Shown here piece by piece: positions 10,381 through 19,836 of a stretch of 64,000 bases of DNA. Made by a program: the position numbers and the translations under genes. The stretch is taken from the NCBI GenBank assembly GCA_964531095.1, contig CAZHED010000029.1:1-64000 (forward strand), written 5' to 3'. Every line of letters begins with the position of its first letter. Within the stretch, counting starts at the first letter, position 1. The notes under the pieces were generated by a model that worked only from the letters and a program-made list of their open reading frames with translations, ran no database searches and was not told the DNA's origin. This DNA comes from Palsa-1150 sp964531095. GTDB lineage: Bacteria; Myxococcota_A; Polyangia; Polyangiales; Polyangiaceae.

Positions 10381-11409
10381 TCACGCGTCCGCCTCGACGC
10401 CTCGGCCCTGGCGAACCGGGCCGGTGGCGGCGATCGCCTGGCGCAACGTGCTCTGGAGCTCCGCGCTCGCCGCGAGCGTCTCGCGCGACCGCTCGCGCCC
10501 GTTGCCCAGCGGGGAACCTGCGAACGAGAGGTGATTGCCCGCTTTGTCGACGAGCCCTCGCGCCATGCCGAGGTCGAGCAGCTCGGCGACCCTGTCGATG
10601 CCGGCGCCCCAGCGGATCTCGAACTCCGCTTCGGTGAACGGCGGTGCGCACTTGTTCTTGGCAAGCTTGACCCGCGTCCGACCGCCGACCGGCTCTTCGC
10701 CCACCTTCACCTGGCCGATTCGACGGACGTCGAAGCGCATCGACGCGTAGAACTTCAGCGCGTTGCCGCCCGTCGTCGTTTCGGGTGAGCCGAAGGTCAC
10801 GCCGATCTTCTGCCGGAGCTGGTTGAGGAACATCAGAGTCGTACCCGCTCGATATACGGCCGCGGTGAGCTTTCGCAGGGCCTGGCTCATGAGACGCGCC
10901 TGAAGGCCCATGTGCGCGTCGCCCATTTCGCCTTCGAGCTCCGCCTTCGGCGTGAGCGCCGCCACCGAGTCGATCACCACGAGGTCGACCGCTCCCGAAC
11001 GAACGAGCATCTCGGTGATGTCCAGCGCCTGTTCGCCGGTGTCGGGCTGCGAGATGAGAAGCCTGTCTGCCGCGACACCGATGCTGCGCGCGTACGCGAC
11101 ATCGAGCGCGTGCTCGGCGTCGATGAAGGCCGCGACCCCTCCGGCTCGTTGGGCCTCGGCGATCGCGTGCAGCGCGAGCGTCGTCTTTCCGCTGGATTCG
11201 GGGCCGTAGATCTCGACCACCCGGCCGCGGGGATAGCCGCCGACGCCGGTGGCGAGATCGAGCGCGAGCGACCCGGTCGAGATCGTCGCGACTGGTTCCG
11301 GGTCTTCGTCGTCCCCGAGCGTCATGACCGCTCCTTTTCCGAACTGCTTCTCCGCCGAGACGACGATTCCCTTGAGGGCGCGCAACTTGTCCGCGAGCTG
11401 TTCCAACAT
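10381..11409 (-). CDS. recA: RecA recombinase
   Basis: RecA forms ATP-dependent filaments on single-stranded DNA, drives strand exchange and stimulates LexA cleavage. The 342-aa product has Walker A GPESSGKT near residues 68-75, the VVIDSVAALTPKAELEGEMGD segment, the LNQLRQKIGV region and a NALKFYASMRFDVRR segment, all standard. The ATG at 11409 is fixed by a perfect AAGGAG 7 nt upstream. Residues 1-342 match the usual family length, with a short non-acidic C-terminus. comM lies 90 bp upstream on the same strand. Longer in-frame upstream starts exist but would hide this ribosome site. Confidence 0.98.
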   Translation of the reverse strand: MLEQLADKLRALKGIVVSAEKQFGKGAVMTLGDDEDPEPVATISTGSLALDLATGVGGYPRGRVVEIYGPESSGKTTLALHAIAEAQRAGGVAAFIDAEHALDVAYARSIGVAADRLLISQPDTGEQALDITEMLVRSGAVDLVVIDSVAALTPKAELEGEMGDAHMGLQARLMSQALRKLTAAVYRAGTTLMFLNQLRQKIGVTFGSPETTTGGNALKFYASMRFDVRRIGQVKVGEEPVGGRTRVKLAKNKCAPPFTEAEFEIRWGAGIDRVAELLDLGMARGLVDKAGNHLSFAGSPLGNGRERSRETLAASAELQSTLRQAIAATGPVRQGRGVEADA

Positions 11410-11499
11410 CGTAGATCTCCTTGCTTGGTGGGTGGTGCCGGTGAACGGTTTGTACGGGCCGCTCAAGAGAGCCCGCTCGGTCATGGTTTCCAAAGCGCT

Positions 11500-13038
11500 C
11501 TAGGCCGCGGCGGCCAGCGGCCCGCGATCGAGCACGCGCAGGGTGATCGCTTCCGCGACGTGGGACGGACGCACTTCGGCGGAGCCGTCGAGGTCGGCGA
11601 TCGTCCGTGACACGCGAAGGACCTTCCCGTACGCCCGAGCCGACAAGGACAGCCGCTCGAGCGCCGCCGCCAGCATTCGCGCCCCTTCCCCGCAGAGCGC
11701 CGCTACGCGCTCGAGATCGCGAGGAGCGAGCGCCGCGTTCGTCGACGCGGCCACGTCGCCGTGCCGTGCGCGACCCAGCTGCGCCGCGCGCGCCCGCTCG
11801 ACACGGGCGCGCACCTCGGTGCTCCCCTCCCCTCGCGCCGGCCCCTGCAGTGCCCGGACCTCGACCGGCGGCAGGACCACGTGCACGTCGATCCGATCGA
11901 GCAAAGGCCCGCTCATCTTCGACCGGTAGGCGCGGACCCGGTCTCGCGAGCACGTGCATCGCCCGCTTCCATCGCCCAGCCAGCCGCACGCGCACGGGTT
12001 CATCGCGCACACGAGCAGCAGGCTCGCGGGGAACGTCACGTTCGCGTGCGCACGGGAGATCGTGACGCACCCCTCTTCGAGCGGTTGGCGCAGCGCCTCG
12101 AGTGCCGAGCGGCGGAACTCGGCGAGCTCGTCGAGGAAAAGGACGCCATGGTGCGCGAGGCTGACTTCGCCCGGTCGCGGCGCGGTTCCGCCCCCCACGA
12201 GGCCCACGTCGCTGACGGTATGGTGGGGGGAACGAAACGGCCGCGCGCGCGAGAGCCCGCGCGAAGTCGCGAGGAGCCCCGCGACGCTGTGCACCGCCGT
12301 CACTTCGAGGGCCTCTTCGGTCGAGAGACTCGGCAAGAGACCGGGCAGCCGCCGCGCGAGCATCGTCTTTCCGGCCCCTGGCGGTCCGATCATGAGAAGG
12401 TTGTGGTTGCCCGCCGCCGCGATCTCGAGGGCACGGCGGGCCGCGGCCTGGCCGCGCACATCCGTGAGATCGTCGAACGGCACTTCGGATGCCGCCTCGG
12501 GCGCGCGCTCCGCGACCGGGAGGGCTGCGCCGCCCCGGAGCGCCTCGACCAGCTCGCCCAACGATCCCGCGGAGCGCACGTCAATCCCCTCGACGAGCGC
12601 GGCTTCGGCCGCGTTGGCGCGCGGGACGATCGCCCGCTTCACGCGCCGCGTTCGTGCCCCGAGCAGTTGCGGGAGCACCCCGCGCACCGGCTGCACGGTA
12701 CCCTCGAGCGACAGTTCGCCGACGAAGAGAACGCCCCCCATGGCGGCGCGAGGAACCGATCCGAGCGCGCCCAACGTCGCGACCGCAATCGCCAAGTCGA
12801 ACCCGCTGCCCGTCTTCTTGACGTCGGCCGGGGCGAGGTTGACGACGATTCGGCACTGGGACATGTCGACGCCGACTTGGGCAAGCGCGCTTTTGACGCG
12901 CACGCGGCTCTCGCGCACCGTGGCTTCCGCCAGCCCCACCAGCTCGAAGAACGGGGGGCCGCGCGTCGCCTCCACTTCGACGCGGACGAGGTGCGCCTGC
13001 AGTCCGACGAGTGTTGCGCCGAGGGCGGTGGCGAGCAT
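11500..13038 (-). CDS. comM: YifB/ComM family Mg-chelatase-like AAA+ ATPase
   Basis: The roughly 512-aa product has the ComM layout: an N-terminal Lon-protease-like fold (VEVEATRGPPFFELVGLAE, VVNLAPADVKKTGSGFDL), then a Mg-chelatase AAA+ module with Walker A GPPGAGKT near residue 218, Walker B GVLFLDELAEF, a CAMNPCACG Cys cluster, and a C-terminal domain. In other bacteria ComM is a branch-migration helicase that aids integration of incoming DNA during transformation. Position beside recA fits that role. ATG 13038 is chosen because the sequence upstream is low-complexity and Pro-rich and leads into gap 2; a longer N-terminus cannot be excluded. Confidence 0.93.
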   Translation of the reverse strand: MLATALGATLVGLQAHLVRVEVEATRGPPFFELVGLAEATVRESRVRVKSALAQVGVDMSQCRIVVNLAPADVKKTGSGFDLAIAVATLGALGSVPRAAMGGVLFVGELSLEGTVQPVRGVLPQLLGARTRRVKRAIVPRANAAEAALVEGIDVRSAGSLGELVEALRGGAALPVAERAPEAASEVPFDDLTDVRGQAAARRALEIAAAGNHNLLMIGPPGAGKTMLARRLPGLLPSLSTEEALEVTAVHSVAGLLATSRGLSRARPFRSPHHTVSDVGLVGGGTAPRPGEVSLAHHGVLFLDELAEFRRSALEALRQPLEEGCVTISRAHANVTFPASLLLVCAMNPCACGWLGDGSGRCTCSRDRVRAYRSKMSGPLLDRIDVHVVLPPVEVRALQGPARGEGSTEVRARVERARAAQLGRARHGDVAASTNAALAPRDLERVAALCGEGARMLAAALERLSLSARAYGKVLRVSRTIADLDGSAEVRPSHVAEAITLRVLDRGPLAAAA

Positions 13039-13457
13039 GTCGAACGAAGCTCTCAGCGAGGGGCGTGCCGCCTGCGAGGGAGGCGCGTTTTGCGGGTGCG
13101 GCGGGTCGCGGGGTGTGTCCGGGACAGGGGAAGGGGTGTCCGGGGGCGGCGGCATCGGCCGGGGAAGGCCCGTCCTCGCTTGGGGGAAGCCAGTTCCCAC
13201 GGTGGGGACGGGACGCCTCACTGTCGGGCGTTCCGTCCTTGCCATCGGGACGCGCCTCCTCATTGCCCGGCGCCGCCTCNNNNNNNNNNNNNNNNNNNNN
13301 NNNNNNNNNNNNNNNNNNNNNNNNNNNNNNNNNNNNNNNNNNNNNNNNNNNNNNNNNNNNNNNNNNNNNNNNNNNNNNNGTGATTGCCGCCTCGCCCGGC
13401 AGAGCTTCCGCCGACGGACGTAGACCCCGCGCGCCGCTTGTCGTAGCTACTCCCGCG
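13039..13457. other. Divergent comM-mutS intergenic region containing gap 2
   Basis: About 419 bp between two divergent DNA-processing genes. It holds imperfect GC-rich repeats of roughly 40 bp (GGGACG..GCCTC type) and a 100-N assembly gap at 13280-13379. The minus strand is open from 13263 into comM but encodes only Pro/Arg-rich low-complexity sequence. Promoters for both genes must lie here, but none is clear. Confidence 0.7.
13280..13379. other. Assembly gap (100 N)
   Basis: Exactly 100 N, flanked by low-complexity GC-rich repeats. Its true length is unknown. Confidence 0.95.
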
Positions 13458-16100
13458 ATGTCCAAGACCGCGCAGACGCCCGTGATGCGTCAATACCTCG
13501 CGGCGAAGGCGGCTCATCCGGACGCGCTGCTCCTGTTTCGCCTGGGCGACTTCTATGAGCTCTTCTTCGACGACGCGGTGGTCGCGGCCCGCGCGCTCGA
13601 CTTGACGTTGACGTCGCGCAACAAGGGCGCGACCGACGAAGTGCCGATGGCCGGCGTGCCCCACCACGCGGCGAGCGCCTACGTGCAGAAGCTCCTCGAG
13701 CAGGGGTTCAACGTGGCCATCTGCGAGCAAATGGCCGACCCGTCGAAAGTGAAAGGAATCGTTCCCCGCGAAGTGGTGCGCGTCGTCACGCCCGGCATCG
13801 CCTACGACGACGCGGGGCTCGATGCGCGGCGCAACCACTTCCTCGTCGCGGTCGACCGGGCGGCGCCGGGGCCGTTCGGGATCGCCGCGCTCGACGTGTC
13901 GACCGGGGAGCTCACCGCGTGCGAAGTGGCCGACGTCGGCGGCGCCGTGTCGGAGCTCGTCCGCCTCGATCCGCGCGAGGTCCTCCTGGCCGCGGCGGCC
14001 GCCGAAGTGGCGAAGCCGCTGGAGCAAGCGTGCCCGCGGGCCGTCGTGCGATCGATCTCCGACCCGCTCGACGACGCCGGCGTAGAAGCGATCCTGGGCG
14101 GACAGCTCGGCGCGGGCGAGGCCGCGGCGTCCTGCCCGTCGGCGATCGCGCGGCGCGCGGCGGCGCGGTGCGTGGCCATGGCGCGCGCGTGCGAAACCGG
14201 CCGGCCAATCCCGATCGCCCGTCTCGCGTTCTACGCGGTCGGCGACACGCTGGTCCTCGACGAGGCGACGCAGGCACACCTCGAGCTCGTGCGGGCGGTC
14301 GACGGCGGCGAGCGCGGGTCGCTCCTGGCGCAAATCGACGCCACGATGACCGCAGCCGGGGCGCGCCTGCTGCGGCGCCGCTTGCTCGCGCCGCTGACGA
14401 GCGTCGCCGAAATCCGCCGCCGCCTCGACGCCGTCGAGCTCTTCGTCACGCACCCGGGGATGCGCGCCGAGCTGCGCGAGCGCCTGGGCGACGTCGGCGA
14501 CGTCGAACGGCTCGCGATCAAGCTGGCCCTCGACCGGGCCGCACCCCGCGATCTCGTCGCCCTGCGCCGGTCGCTCGCCGCGCTCCCGGGGCTCGTGGAT
14601 ACCCTGGCGCGCTGCCCCGACCCCTCGGCGCGCGAAGCGCTCGGACGGACGGGCGACGAGGCCTGGATCGACGAGTGCAACGACCTCTTCGACCTGCTCT
14701 CCCGCGCCGTGGCCGACGACCCGCCGGTGCGTGCGAGCGACGGCGGCGTCATCCGCGACGGCTTCGACCGCGAGCTCGACGACGCGCGCGATCTGATGCG
14801 CGGGGGGCAGCGCCTGATCGTGGACCTCGAGGCGCGGCTGCGCGAGTCGTCGGGCATTCCCAGCTTGAAGCTCCGCTACACGCGCGTCTTCGGCTGGTAC
14901 ATCGAAGTGACCAAGTCGCATCTCGTGAAAGCGCCGGGCACGTGGCGCCGCAAGCAGACCATCTCGAGCGGCGAGCGCTTCACGTGCGACGACCTCGACG
15001 AAGTCGCCGACAAGCTCGCCCACGCCGAAGAGCGCGCCTCCGCTCGCGAGGCCGAGCTGTTCACGCGGACGGTGCGAGACCTGGCGCGCGCCGCCGAGCG
15101 GCTCCGGTCGCTGGCGGCGTGCCTGGCCGCCTGGGACGTCGCGGCGGCGCTCGGCGAAGTGGCGCACCGCGACGACTGGTCGCGCCCGGCCATCGACGAG
15201 TCGCTCGTCCTTCAGCTCGAAGACGCCCGTCACCCGGTGGTCGAAAAGCTCGCGGCCGGCGGGTCCTTCGTGCCGAACGACGTGCTGCTCGACGCCGGCG
15301 CCGGCGGCCCGCGCTTGTGGCTGGTCACGGGCCCGAACATGGCGGGGAAGTCCACGCTCATGCGCCAGACGGCGATCGCCGTCATCCTCGCGCAGATGGG
15401 GGCGTTCGTGCCGGCGCGCCGCGCGCGCATCGGCGTCGCCGACCGGGTGCTGACGCGGGTCGGCGCGAGCGACAACCTCTCCCGCGGGGAGAGCACGTTC
15501 ATGGTCGAGATGAAAGAGACCGCGAACGTGCTGCGGCGCGCGACCCGCCGGTCGATCGTCGTGCTCGACGAGATCGGCCGCGGGACGAGCACGTACGACG
15601 GCCTCGCGATCGCCTGGGCGGTCGCCGAGCACCTGCACGACGCGGTTGCGTGCCGCGCGATGTTCGCGACGCACTATCACGAGCTCACCGAGCTCGCGAC
15701 GACCCGCGCGCCGACGTGCGAGACGTGGAGCGTCAGCGCGCGCGAGCACCAGGGCGAGATCGTCTTTTTGCACCGGCTGCAGCGGGGCGCCGCGTCGCGC
15801 AGTTACGGCATCGCCTGCGCCCGGCTCGCCGGCGTGCCGGAGCCGGTGCTCGCCCGAGCTCGCGTTCTTTTGGGCGAGCTCGAGCAGGGAATCCCGGCGC
15901 GCGATCTGGGGCCGCTGTCGCCTGCCGCGGGCGCCTCCTCGGCGAGGGCGCAGCTCGGTCTCTTCCAGGTGGCGTCGAGCGCACGCGTCGAGCCGAACCC
16001 GGCGATCGAGACATTGCGCGCGGTCGACGTCGATCGCCTGACTCCGCTCGAAGCGCTGGGGCTCGTCGCGAGCCTCCAGAAGATGGCCCAGGGCACGTGA
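13458..16100 (+). CDS. mutS: DNA mismatch repair protein MutS
   Basis: An 880-aa MutS, a normal length. The N-terminal mismatch-recognition motif is present (GDFYELF, residues about 29-35, containing the Phe-x-Glu that stacks on mispaired bases). The ABC-type ATPase follows, with Walker A GPNMAGKSTLMRQ near residue 625, the signature region NLSRGESTFMVEM, Walker B and D-loop DEIGRGTSTYDG, and the FATHYHELTEL segment. It binds mismatches and recruits downstream repair factors. The ATG at 13458 starts with MSKTAQTPVMRQYLAAK, as in homologues. The stop overlaps the GTG of the next gene by 4 bp. Confidence 0.98.
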   Translation: MSKTAQTPVMRQYLAAKAAHPDALLLFRLGDFYELFFDDAVVAARALDLTLTSRNKGATDEVPMAGVPHHAASAYVQKLLEQGFNVAICEQMADPSKVKGIVPREVVRVVTPGIAYDDAGLDARRNHFLVAVDRAAPGPFGIAALDVSTGELTACEVADVGGAVSELVRLDPREVLLAAAAAEVAKPLEQACPRAVVRSISDPLDDAGVEAILGGQLGAGEAAASCPSAIARRAAARCVAMARACETGRPIPIARLAFYAVGDTLVLDEATQAHLELVRAVDGGERGSLLAQIDATMTAAGARLLRRRLLAPLTSVAEIRRRLDAVELFVTHPGMRAELRERLGDVGDVERLAIKLALDRAAPRDLVALRRSLAALPGLVDTLARCPDPSAREALGRTGDEAWIDECNDLFDLLSRAVADDPPVRASDGGVIRDGFDRELDDARDLMRGGQRLIVDLEARLRESSGIPSLKLRYTRVFGWYIEVTKSHLVKAPGTWRRKQTISSGERFTCDDLDEVADKLAHAEERASAREAELFTRTVRDLARAAERLRSLAACLAAWDVAAALGEVAHRDDWSRPAIDESLVLQLEDARHPVVEKLAAGGSFVPNDVLLDAGAGGPRLWLVTGPNMAGKSTLMRQTAIAVILAQMGAFVPARRARIGVADRVLTRVGASDNLSRGESTFMVEMKETANVLRRATRRSIVVLDEIGRGTSTYDGLAIAWAVAEHLHDAVACRAMFATHYHELTELATTRAPTCETWSVSAREHQGEIVFLHRLQRGAASRSYGIACARLAGVPEPVLARARVLLGELEQGIPARDLGPLSPAAGASSARAQLGLFQVASSARVEPNPAIETLRAVDVDRLTPLEALGLVASLQKMAQGT

Positions 16101-16990
16101 CCCGGACCTTACCGCGAGCGCTGCCGTACGCCGCCGTCGCCCTCGCCGCCAGCAGCTGGGGATCCTGGGGGCTCGTCATTCGTCACGCCGAAGCGATCGC
16201 GCCGATGCCCGCGGCGCTGGAGTCGACCGTCGTCATGGCCGTCATCGCGGCGGTCGCCGGCATCGCGTCGCTGCGCGACCGCGCCGCATCGTCGCGCACG
16301 TGGCAGGCGTGGGCGTGCGTCGGCTGGTTCGGCGTCGCCGACATGTTCAACGTGCTGCTCTTCTTTGCGGCCTACAAGCTGACGATCGCGGTCGCCGTCC
16401 TCACGCACTATCTGACGCCGATCTTCGTGGCCCTGCTGGCGCCGCTCGTGCTGCGCGAGAGGATGACCGCGCGCATCGGGTTCGCGATCGCCTTGTCGTT
16501 CTTCGGCCTCGCCGTGATGCTCGCCCCGTCCGGCGGAGGGGCCACCGCAGCGGCGGTCTGGACGAGCGCGGCTCTCGGGAGCGCCAGCGCGGTCTTCTAC
16601 GCGTCGAACGTCCTCGTGAACAAGTTCGTCGCAGGCGCGTTCTCGACGAGCCAGGCGATGTTCTGGCACGGCGTCGTCGCCACGCTCGTCGGGCTCGCGA
16701 TGGTGCCGCGCGGTGCCTGGGCGAACGTCGACCTACGTGCCTTGGGTTTCCTCGCGCTCGTGGCGATCGGGCCCGGTGCGCTCGGGGGGCTGGCATTCGT
16801 CTGGGGACTGCGGCGAATGCCGGCGGCCCACGCGTCCACGCTGACGCTCCTCGAGCCCGTCGTCTCGCTGATCCTCGGCGCGGGTGTTCTCGGTGAGCGC
16901 GTGGGTGCGATCGCCGTCCTCGGCGGCACTCTGATCCTCACGGGAGCGATGCTTGTCGTGACGCAGGCGCGGGCGGCCGTGGCATTCTGA
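16097..16990 (+). CDS. EamA/DMT family inner-membrane permease
   Basis: A 297-aa protein of about ten hydrophobic helices arranged as two EamA repeats (residues about 10-140 and 155-290). The first includes HYLTPIFVALLAPLVLRE and the second STLTLLEPVVSLILGAGVLGE, the usual paired signatures of this drug/metabolite transporter superfamily. The substrate cannot be predicted. The GTG start overlaps the mutS stop as GTGA, so translation is probably coupled to mutS, an unexpected partner. The gene ends one base before a long inverted repeat. Confidence 0.92.
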   Translation: MTRTLPRALPYAAVALAASSWGSWGLVIRHAEAIAPMPAALESTVVMAVIAAVAGIASLRDRAASSRTWQAWACVGWFGVADMFNVLLFFAAYKLTIAVAVLTHYLTPIFVALLAPLVLRERMTARIGFAIALSFFGLAVMLAPSGGGATAAAVWTSAALGSASAVFYASNVLVNKFVAGAFSTSQAMFWHGVVATLVGLAMVPRGAWANVDLRALGFLALVAIGPGALGGLAFVWGLRRMPAAHASTLTLLEPVVSLILGAGVLGERVGAIAVLGGTLILTGAMLVVTQARAAVAF

Positions 16991-17108
16991 ACGTGCCCGT
17001 GCCCGTGCCCGAAGCTTCGAGCCGAGCGGTGACGATGGGCGGCCGAGCGTGCCGCGCGGAAGGTGGGTTCCGCAGAACTACCGGGCACGGGCACGGGCAC
17101 GGGCACGT
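16991..17108. repeat. Perfect 21-bp inverted repeat of the GGCACG hexamer family
   Basis: Positions 16991-17011 and 17088-17108 are perfect reverse complements built from GTGCCC/GGGCAC hexamers, with a 76-bp non-coding loop. The element lies immediately after the EamA stop and before the stop of a convergent gene. It could form a very stable transcript hairpin or be a simple-repeat insertion. The same hexamer array starts the window. Confidence 0.9.
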
Positions 17109-17136
17109 TTACGGGCGGAGATTGGGAGGACAGGCG

Positions 17137-17463
17137 CTAGATGGCCCGCACCGCCAGGAGCGCCTTTGCGACCGATTCCCAGTCCAACATGGGAAACCCG
17201 TACGCTCCGTTCTTCGCCGCCCAGGATCGCCCCAGGGCGCGGAGCGCGTCGCCGCGCGTGGGGCCGGACTCGCCGATGCTCGGGCGCTCGGGCGACTGCC
17301 GTGCGTGCGCCATCGCGCTGAACCCTTCGCCGCCGTCGTCGGGAAGCGGCGCAATTTGGACCGTAAGACGGGTGTCCTCGCACGAGAGGTCGTAGACCAT
17401 CGCGTTCGCGCTACGAAACTGGTTGGTGATTCGCACGTGTGCGACGTTCTTCTCTTCGCGCAT
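17137..17463 (-). CDS. Small hypothetical protein
   Basis: A 108-aa acidic to neutral protein with no signal peptide or membrane span. It starts at ATG 17463, 67 bp from the divergent phosphatase gene, with only a weak AGG-type ribosome site. Codon use is similar to its neighbours, and the N-terminal half looks beta-rich (VRITNQFRS..MVYDLSCEDTRLTVQIAPLPDD). No family was recognised. Sharing a promoter region with the PP2C-like gene may mean a linked role. Confidence 0.65.
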   Translation of the reverse strand: MREEKNVAHVRITNQFRSANAMVYDLSCEDTRLTVQIAPLPDDGGEGFSAMAHARQSPERPSIGESGPTRGDALRALGRSWAAKNGAYGFPMLDWESVAKALLAVRAI

Positions 17464-17530
17464 CGATGAGGCCTGCCTTTCGTCGCCGGACGTTCCAAGC
17501 TAGCATCTCGCGGCTCGGAGCGCCGCTCTC

Positions 17531-18160
17531 GTGTCCCACCCGTACGTCCACGCGCGAGCGGTCGCGGCGAGCCGCCAGAAGCCGGAAGACGCCGCCGAGG
17601 TCTTCGAGCGCGCCGATGTTCTCGTCGTGGTGGTCGCCGACGGGGCGGGGGGCATCCGCGGGGGCGACGCGGCCAGCCGCTCTCTCGTCGCGGTCGTCGA
17701 GTCGGCCGCGAAGGACCCGACGTTCGCGGCGGACGACGTGGGCGCTTGGCTGGATCTGTTCCGGCGGCGGCACGCGGCGCTCGTGTCGAAAGGCGCCGGA
17801 GAGACCACGGGGGTCGTCGTCGTCCTCGGGCCTCAGGGGCTCTTCGGGCTGAGCATCGGAGACAGCGAAGCGTGGATCGTCACGCCGAGCGGAATCGACA
17901 ACCTCACCGTGGGCCAGCAAACGAGACAGAGGCTCGGCAGCGGCCGCGTGCAGCTGGCCACGTTCGAGCGACCCTCCCTGCCCGGCGTCCTGGTCATCGC
18001 GACCGATGGCCTGTTCAAGTTCGCGTCGAAGGAAGTCATCGCCGGCGTCGTCCGCGCCGACGAGATTGCCACGGCCGTCGATCGCCTGGTCGAGCTGGTG
18101 CGGCATCCGAGCGGGGCGCTCGCCGACGACGTCGCGGTGATCCTCGTGAAGCGAAGGTAG
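17531..18160 (+). CDS. PP2C-like protein serine/threonine phosphatase
   Basis: A 209-aa compact PP2C-family domain. Metal-binding motifs are visible in order: VVADGAGG near residue 35, SIGDSEAW near 107, VIATDGLFKF near 155 and a C-terminal DDVAVILV. These are the Asp residues that hold the catalytic Mn/Mg pair in PPM phosphatases. It is shorter than typical PP2C (about 240-260 aa). GTG 17531 has GGAG about 10 nt upstream. It would reverse Ser/Thr phosphorylation, consistent with the eukaryotic-like kinase and FHA proteins in the window. Confidence 0.85.
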   Translation: MSHPYVHARAVAASRQKPEDAAEVFERADVLVVVVADGAGGIRGGDAASRSLVAVVESAAKDPTFAADDVGAWLDLFRRRHAALVSKGAGETTGVVVVLGPQGLFGLSIGDSEAWIVTPSGIDNLTVGQQTRQRLGSGRVQLATFERPSLPGVLVIATDGLFKFASKEVIAGVVRADEIATAVDRLVELVRHPSGALADDVAVILVKRR

Positions 18161-18177
18161 CGCCGGCCCTCTGCGGG

Positions 18178-19773
18178 TCACTTCGCTTTGCGCGAAGCCA
18201 GCGTGCGGATCATGGCCAAGTCCGCGGGGCCAATCTCGCGAGTGAGGACGAGCAACCCGACGTACATGGTGCCCACGGCCAGCGCGAGCACCGGCGTCGC
18301 CAGCCGCCCTACGCGCGGGACGACGAATCCGAGCGCGACGCACGCCGAGAGCGCAAGCCCGGTGCGCGCTACGGTGGCCGCGGGCACGAAGGCGCCCGTT
18401 TTCGCGTGAACGATGCTGCCGGCGACGACCAACGTCGCGACGAGGGCCCCGGCGCACGCTTGCGCCGACCGCACGAGCTGCTCGTGTCCGAAGTCGGCTT
18501 CGGGCACGAACAGAGCGCACGCGGCGCCCACCGCGATCACGGCCGCCAGCGTCAGCAGCGCCGAGGTTCGCTCCCGGCCGAGGCTCGTCAACACCGTGGT
18601 CGCGATGCCGAGCATCGCGAACGCGCCTTGGGCGAGCGCCATCGTGCGCAGGACGTCCGCCCCGCGCGCCGCGTCGGCCGCGCCGTACGCGAACGAGAGC
18701 ATCGACCGCGGCATCGCGACGACGATCCCGACGAGCAAACCGCAGAAGATCGCGGCGAGCCGGGCGCCCCGCGCGACGTATGCCCGGACGGCGACGTCGT
18801 CGTTCTCTGCGTGGGCGCGCACGAGCATCGGAAAGAGGATGAGCGTCACGCTGAAGAGAAGTTGATACGGCAAGAACGCGAACGTCTGGCACTCCTTGTA
18901 GATCGCCAGCCACTCTTTGACCGAAGCGCGATCGGCGGCTTCTGCGGCGCCGAGGGTGAAGAGCGCGCGTTCGCTCAAGAACCGGCCGAGAAGGGCGATG
19001 TCGATCTGCATGAGCAGATTCGTGCAGAGCTGGGCTCCTGCGATCGGCCCGAGCATCGTGAGGTACGACCGCCCGGAGGGTACCGAAGGGGGTCGCAGCT
19101 CCCCACGGGCGACCGCCTTGCCGACGCCGGTCGATCGCGCGGCGAGCGGCACGATGAACGCCGCCGCGGTGACCCACCCGACCGTCGTCCCGAGCACGCC
19201 CGACAAGCCGTGCCGGGCGAAACCGTAGCCGAAGCCGACGAGCCCCAACGTGCGCATCGTGGCGAACGTCACGTCGAGGGCTGCCTGGCGTCCAAATCGG
19301 TTTCGGCCGTTCAAGTACCCGATGAGCGGGGCGTAGAGCCCGTAGAGGAGCGCGACGCCGGCCAGCACCAGCAGGGGCGCGACCACGTCTTCTGCGCGCT
19401 CGAAGCGCGCGTAGAGAGGCGCCGCGAGGGCCATCGCTCCGGCGACGACGGCGGCGAGGGGCACGTGAACGCCGAGCGCGGCGCGCAACGCCTCGTCTTC
19501 GCGCCCCTTCGCTCCGGCGACCGTGCGGCTCACCCCTTGGGTGCCGCTCGTGATGACCACGTTGTTCACGATGTTCGCGACCACGAGCGCTTGAGCGAGC
19601 CCGCCGAAGTCGTTCAGCCCGACCGCGAGCCGAAGGAGCGGCTGCTGCACGAACCCGGCGACCAAAAAAAAGACTTTCGCGCCGAGCACCGCCACACCGC
19701 CCCGGCCCGCGGCGCGCGCGGCGCTCTGCGGGTCTCGAACGCGCTCAGACGAAGGCGGCATCGCCGTGGGCAC
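18178..19773 (-). CDS. Polysaccharide/lipid flippase of the MOP (MATE/MurJ/Wzx) superfamily
   Basis: A roughly 530-aa integral membrane protein with about 12-14 hydrophobic segments and the polysaccharide-biosynthesis-protein N-terminal pattern (GGVAVLGAKVFFLVAGFVQQPLL). Loops are short and basic. Such proteins flip lipid-linked sugars across the inner membrane, but no glycosyltransferases lie nearby, so the substrate is unknown. GTG 19773 and ATG 19761 are alternative starts, neither with a clear ribosome site. It is convergent with the phosphatase gene, 17 bp between stops. Confidence 0.85.
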   Translation of the reverse strand: MPTAMPPSSERVRDPQSAARAAGRGGVAVLGAKVFFLVAGFVQQPLLRLAVGLNDFGGLAQALVVANIVNNVVITSGTQGVSRTVAGAKGREDEALRAALGVHVPLAAVVAGAMALAAPLYARFERAEDVVAPLLVLAGVALLYGLYAPLIGYLNGRNRFGRQAALDVTFATMRTLGLVGFGYGFARHGLSGVLGTTVGWVTAAAFIVPLAARSTGVGKAVARGELRPPSVPSGRSYLTMLGPIAGAQLCTNLLMQIDIALLGRFLSERALFTLGAAEAADRASVKEWLAIYKECQTFAFLPYQLLFSVTLILFPMLVRAHAENDDVAVRAYVARGARLAAIFCGLLVGIVVAMPRSMLSFAYGAADAARGADVLRTMALAQGAFAMLGIATTVLTSLGRERTSALLTLAAVIAVGAACALFVPEADFGHEQLVRSAQACAGALVATLVVAGSIVHAKTGAFVPAATVARTGLALSACVALGFVVPRVGRLATPVLALAVGTMYVGLLVLTREIGPADLAMIRTLASRKAK

Positions 19774-19836
19774 GTCGAAGAGAGTTCACGCGCCCGGCAT
19801 GCTCTCACGGGCGGGGCGAGCGATGCCGCATTTCTG

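Noticed and set aside
13260..15773. Minus-strand open frame of over 800 codons opposite mutS
   Set aside because: mutS is unmistakable on the plus strand; the opposite frame has only Arg/Gly/Ala-rich sequence.
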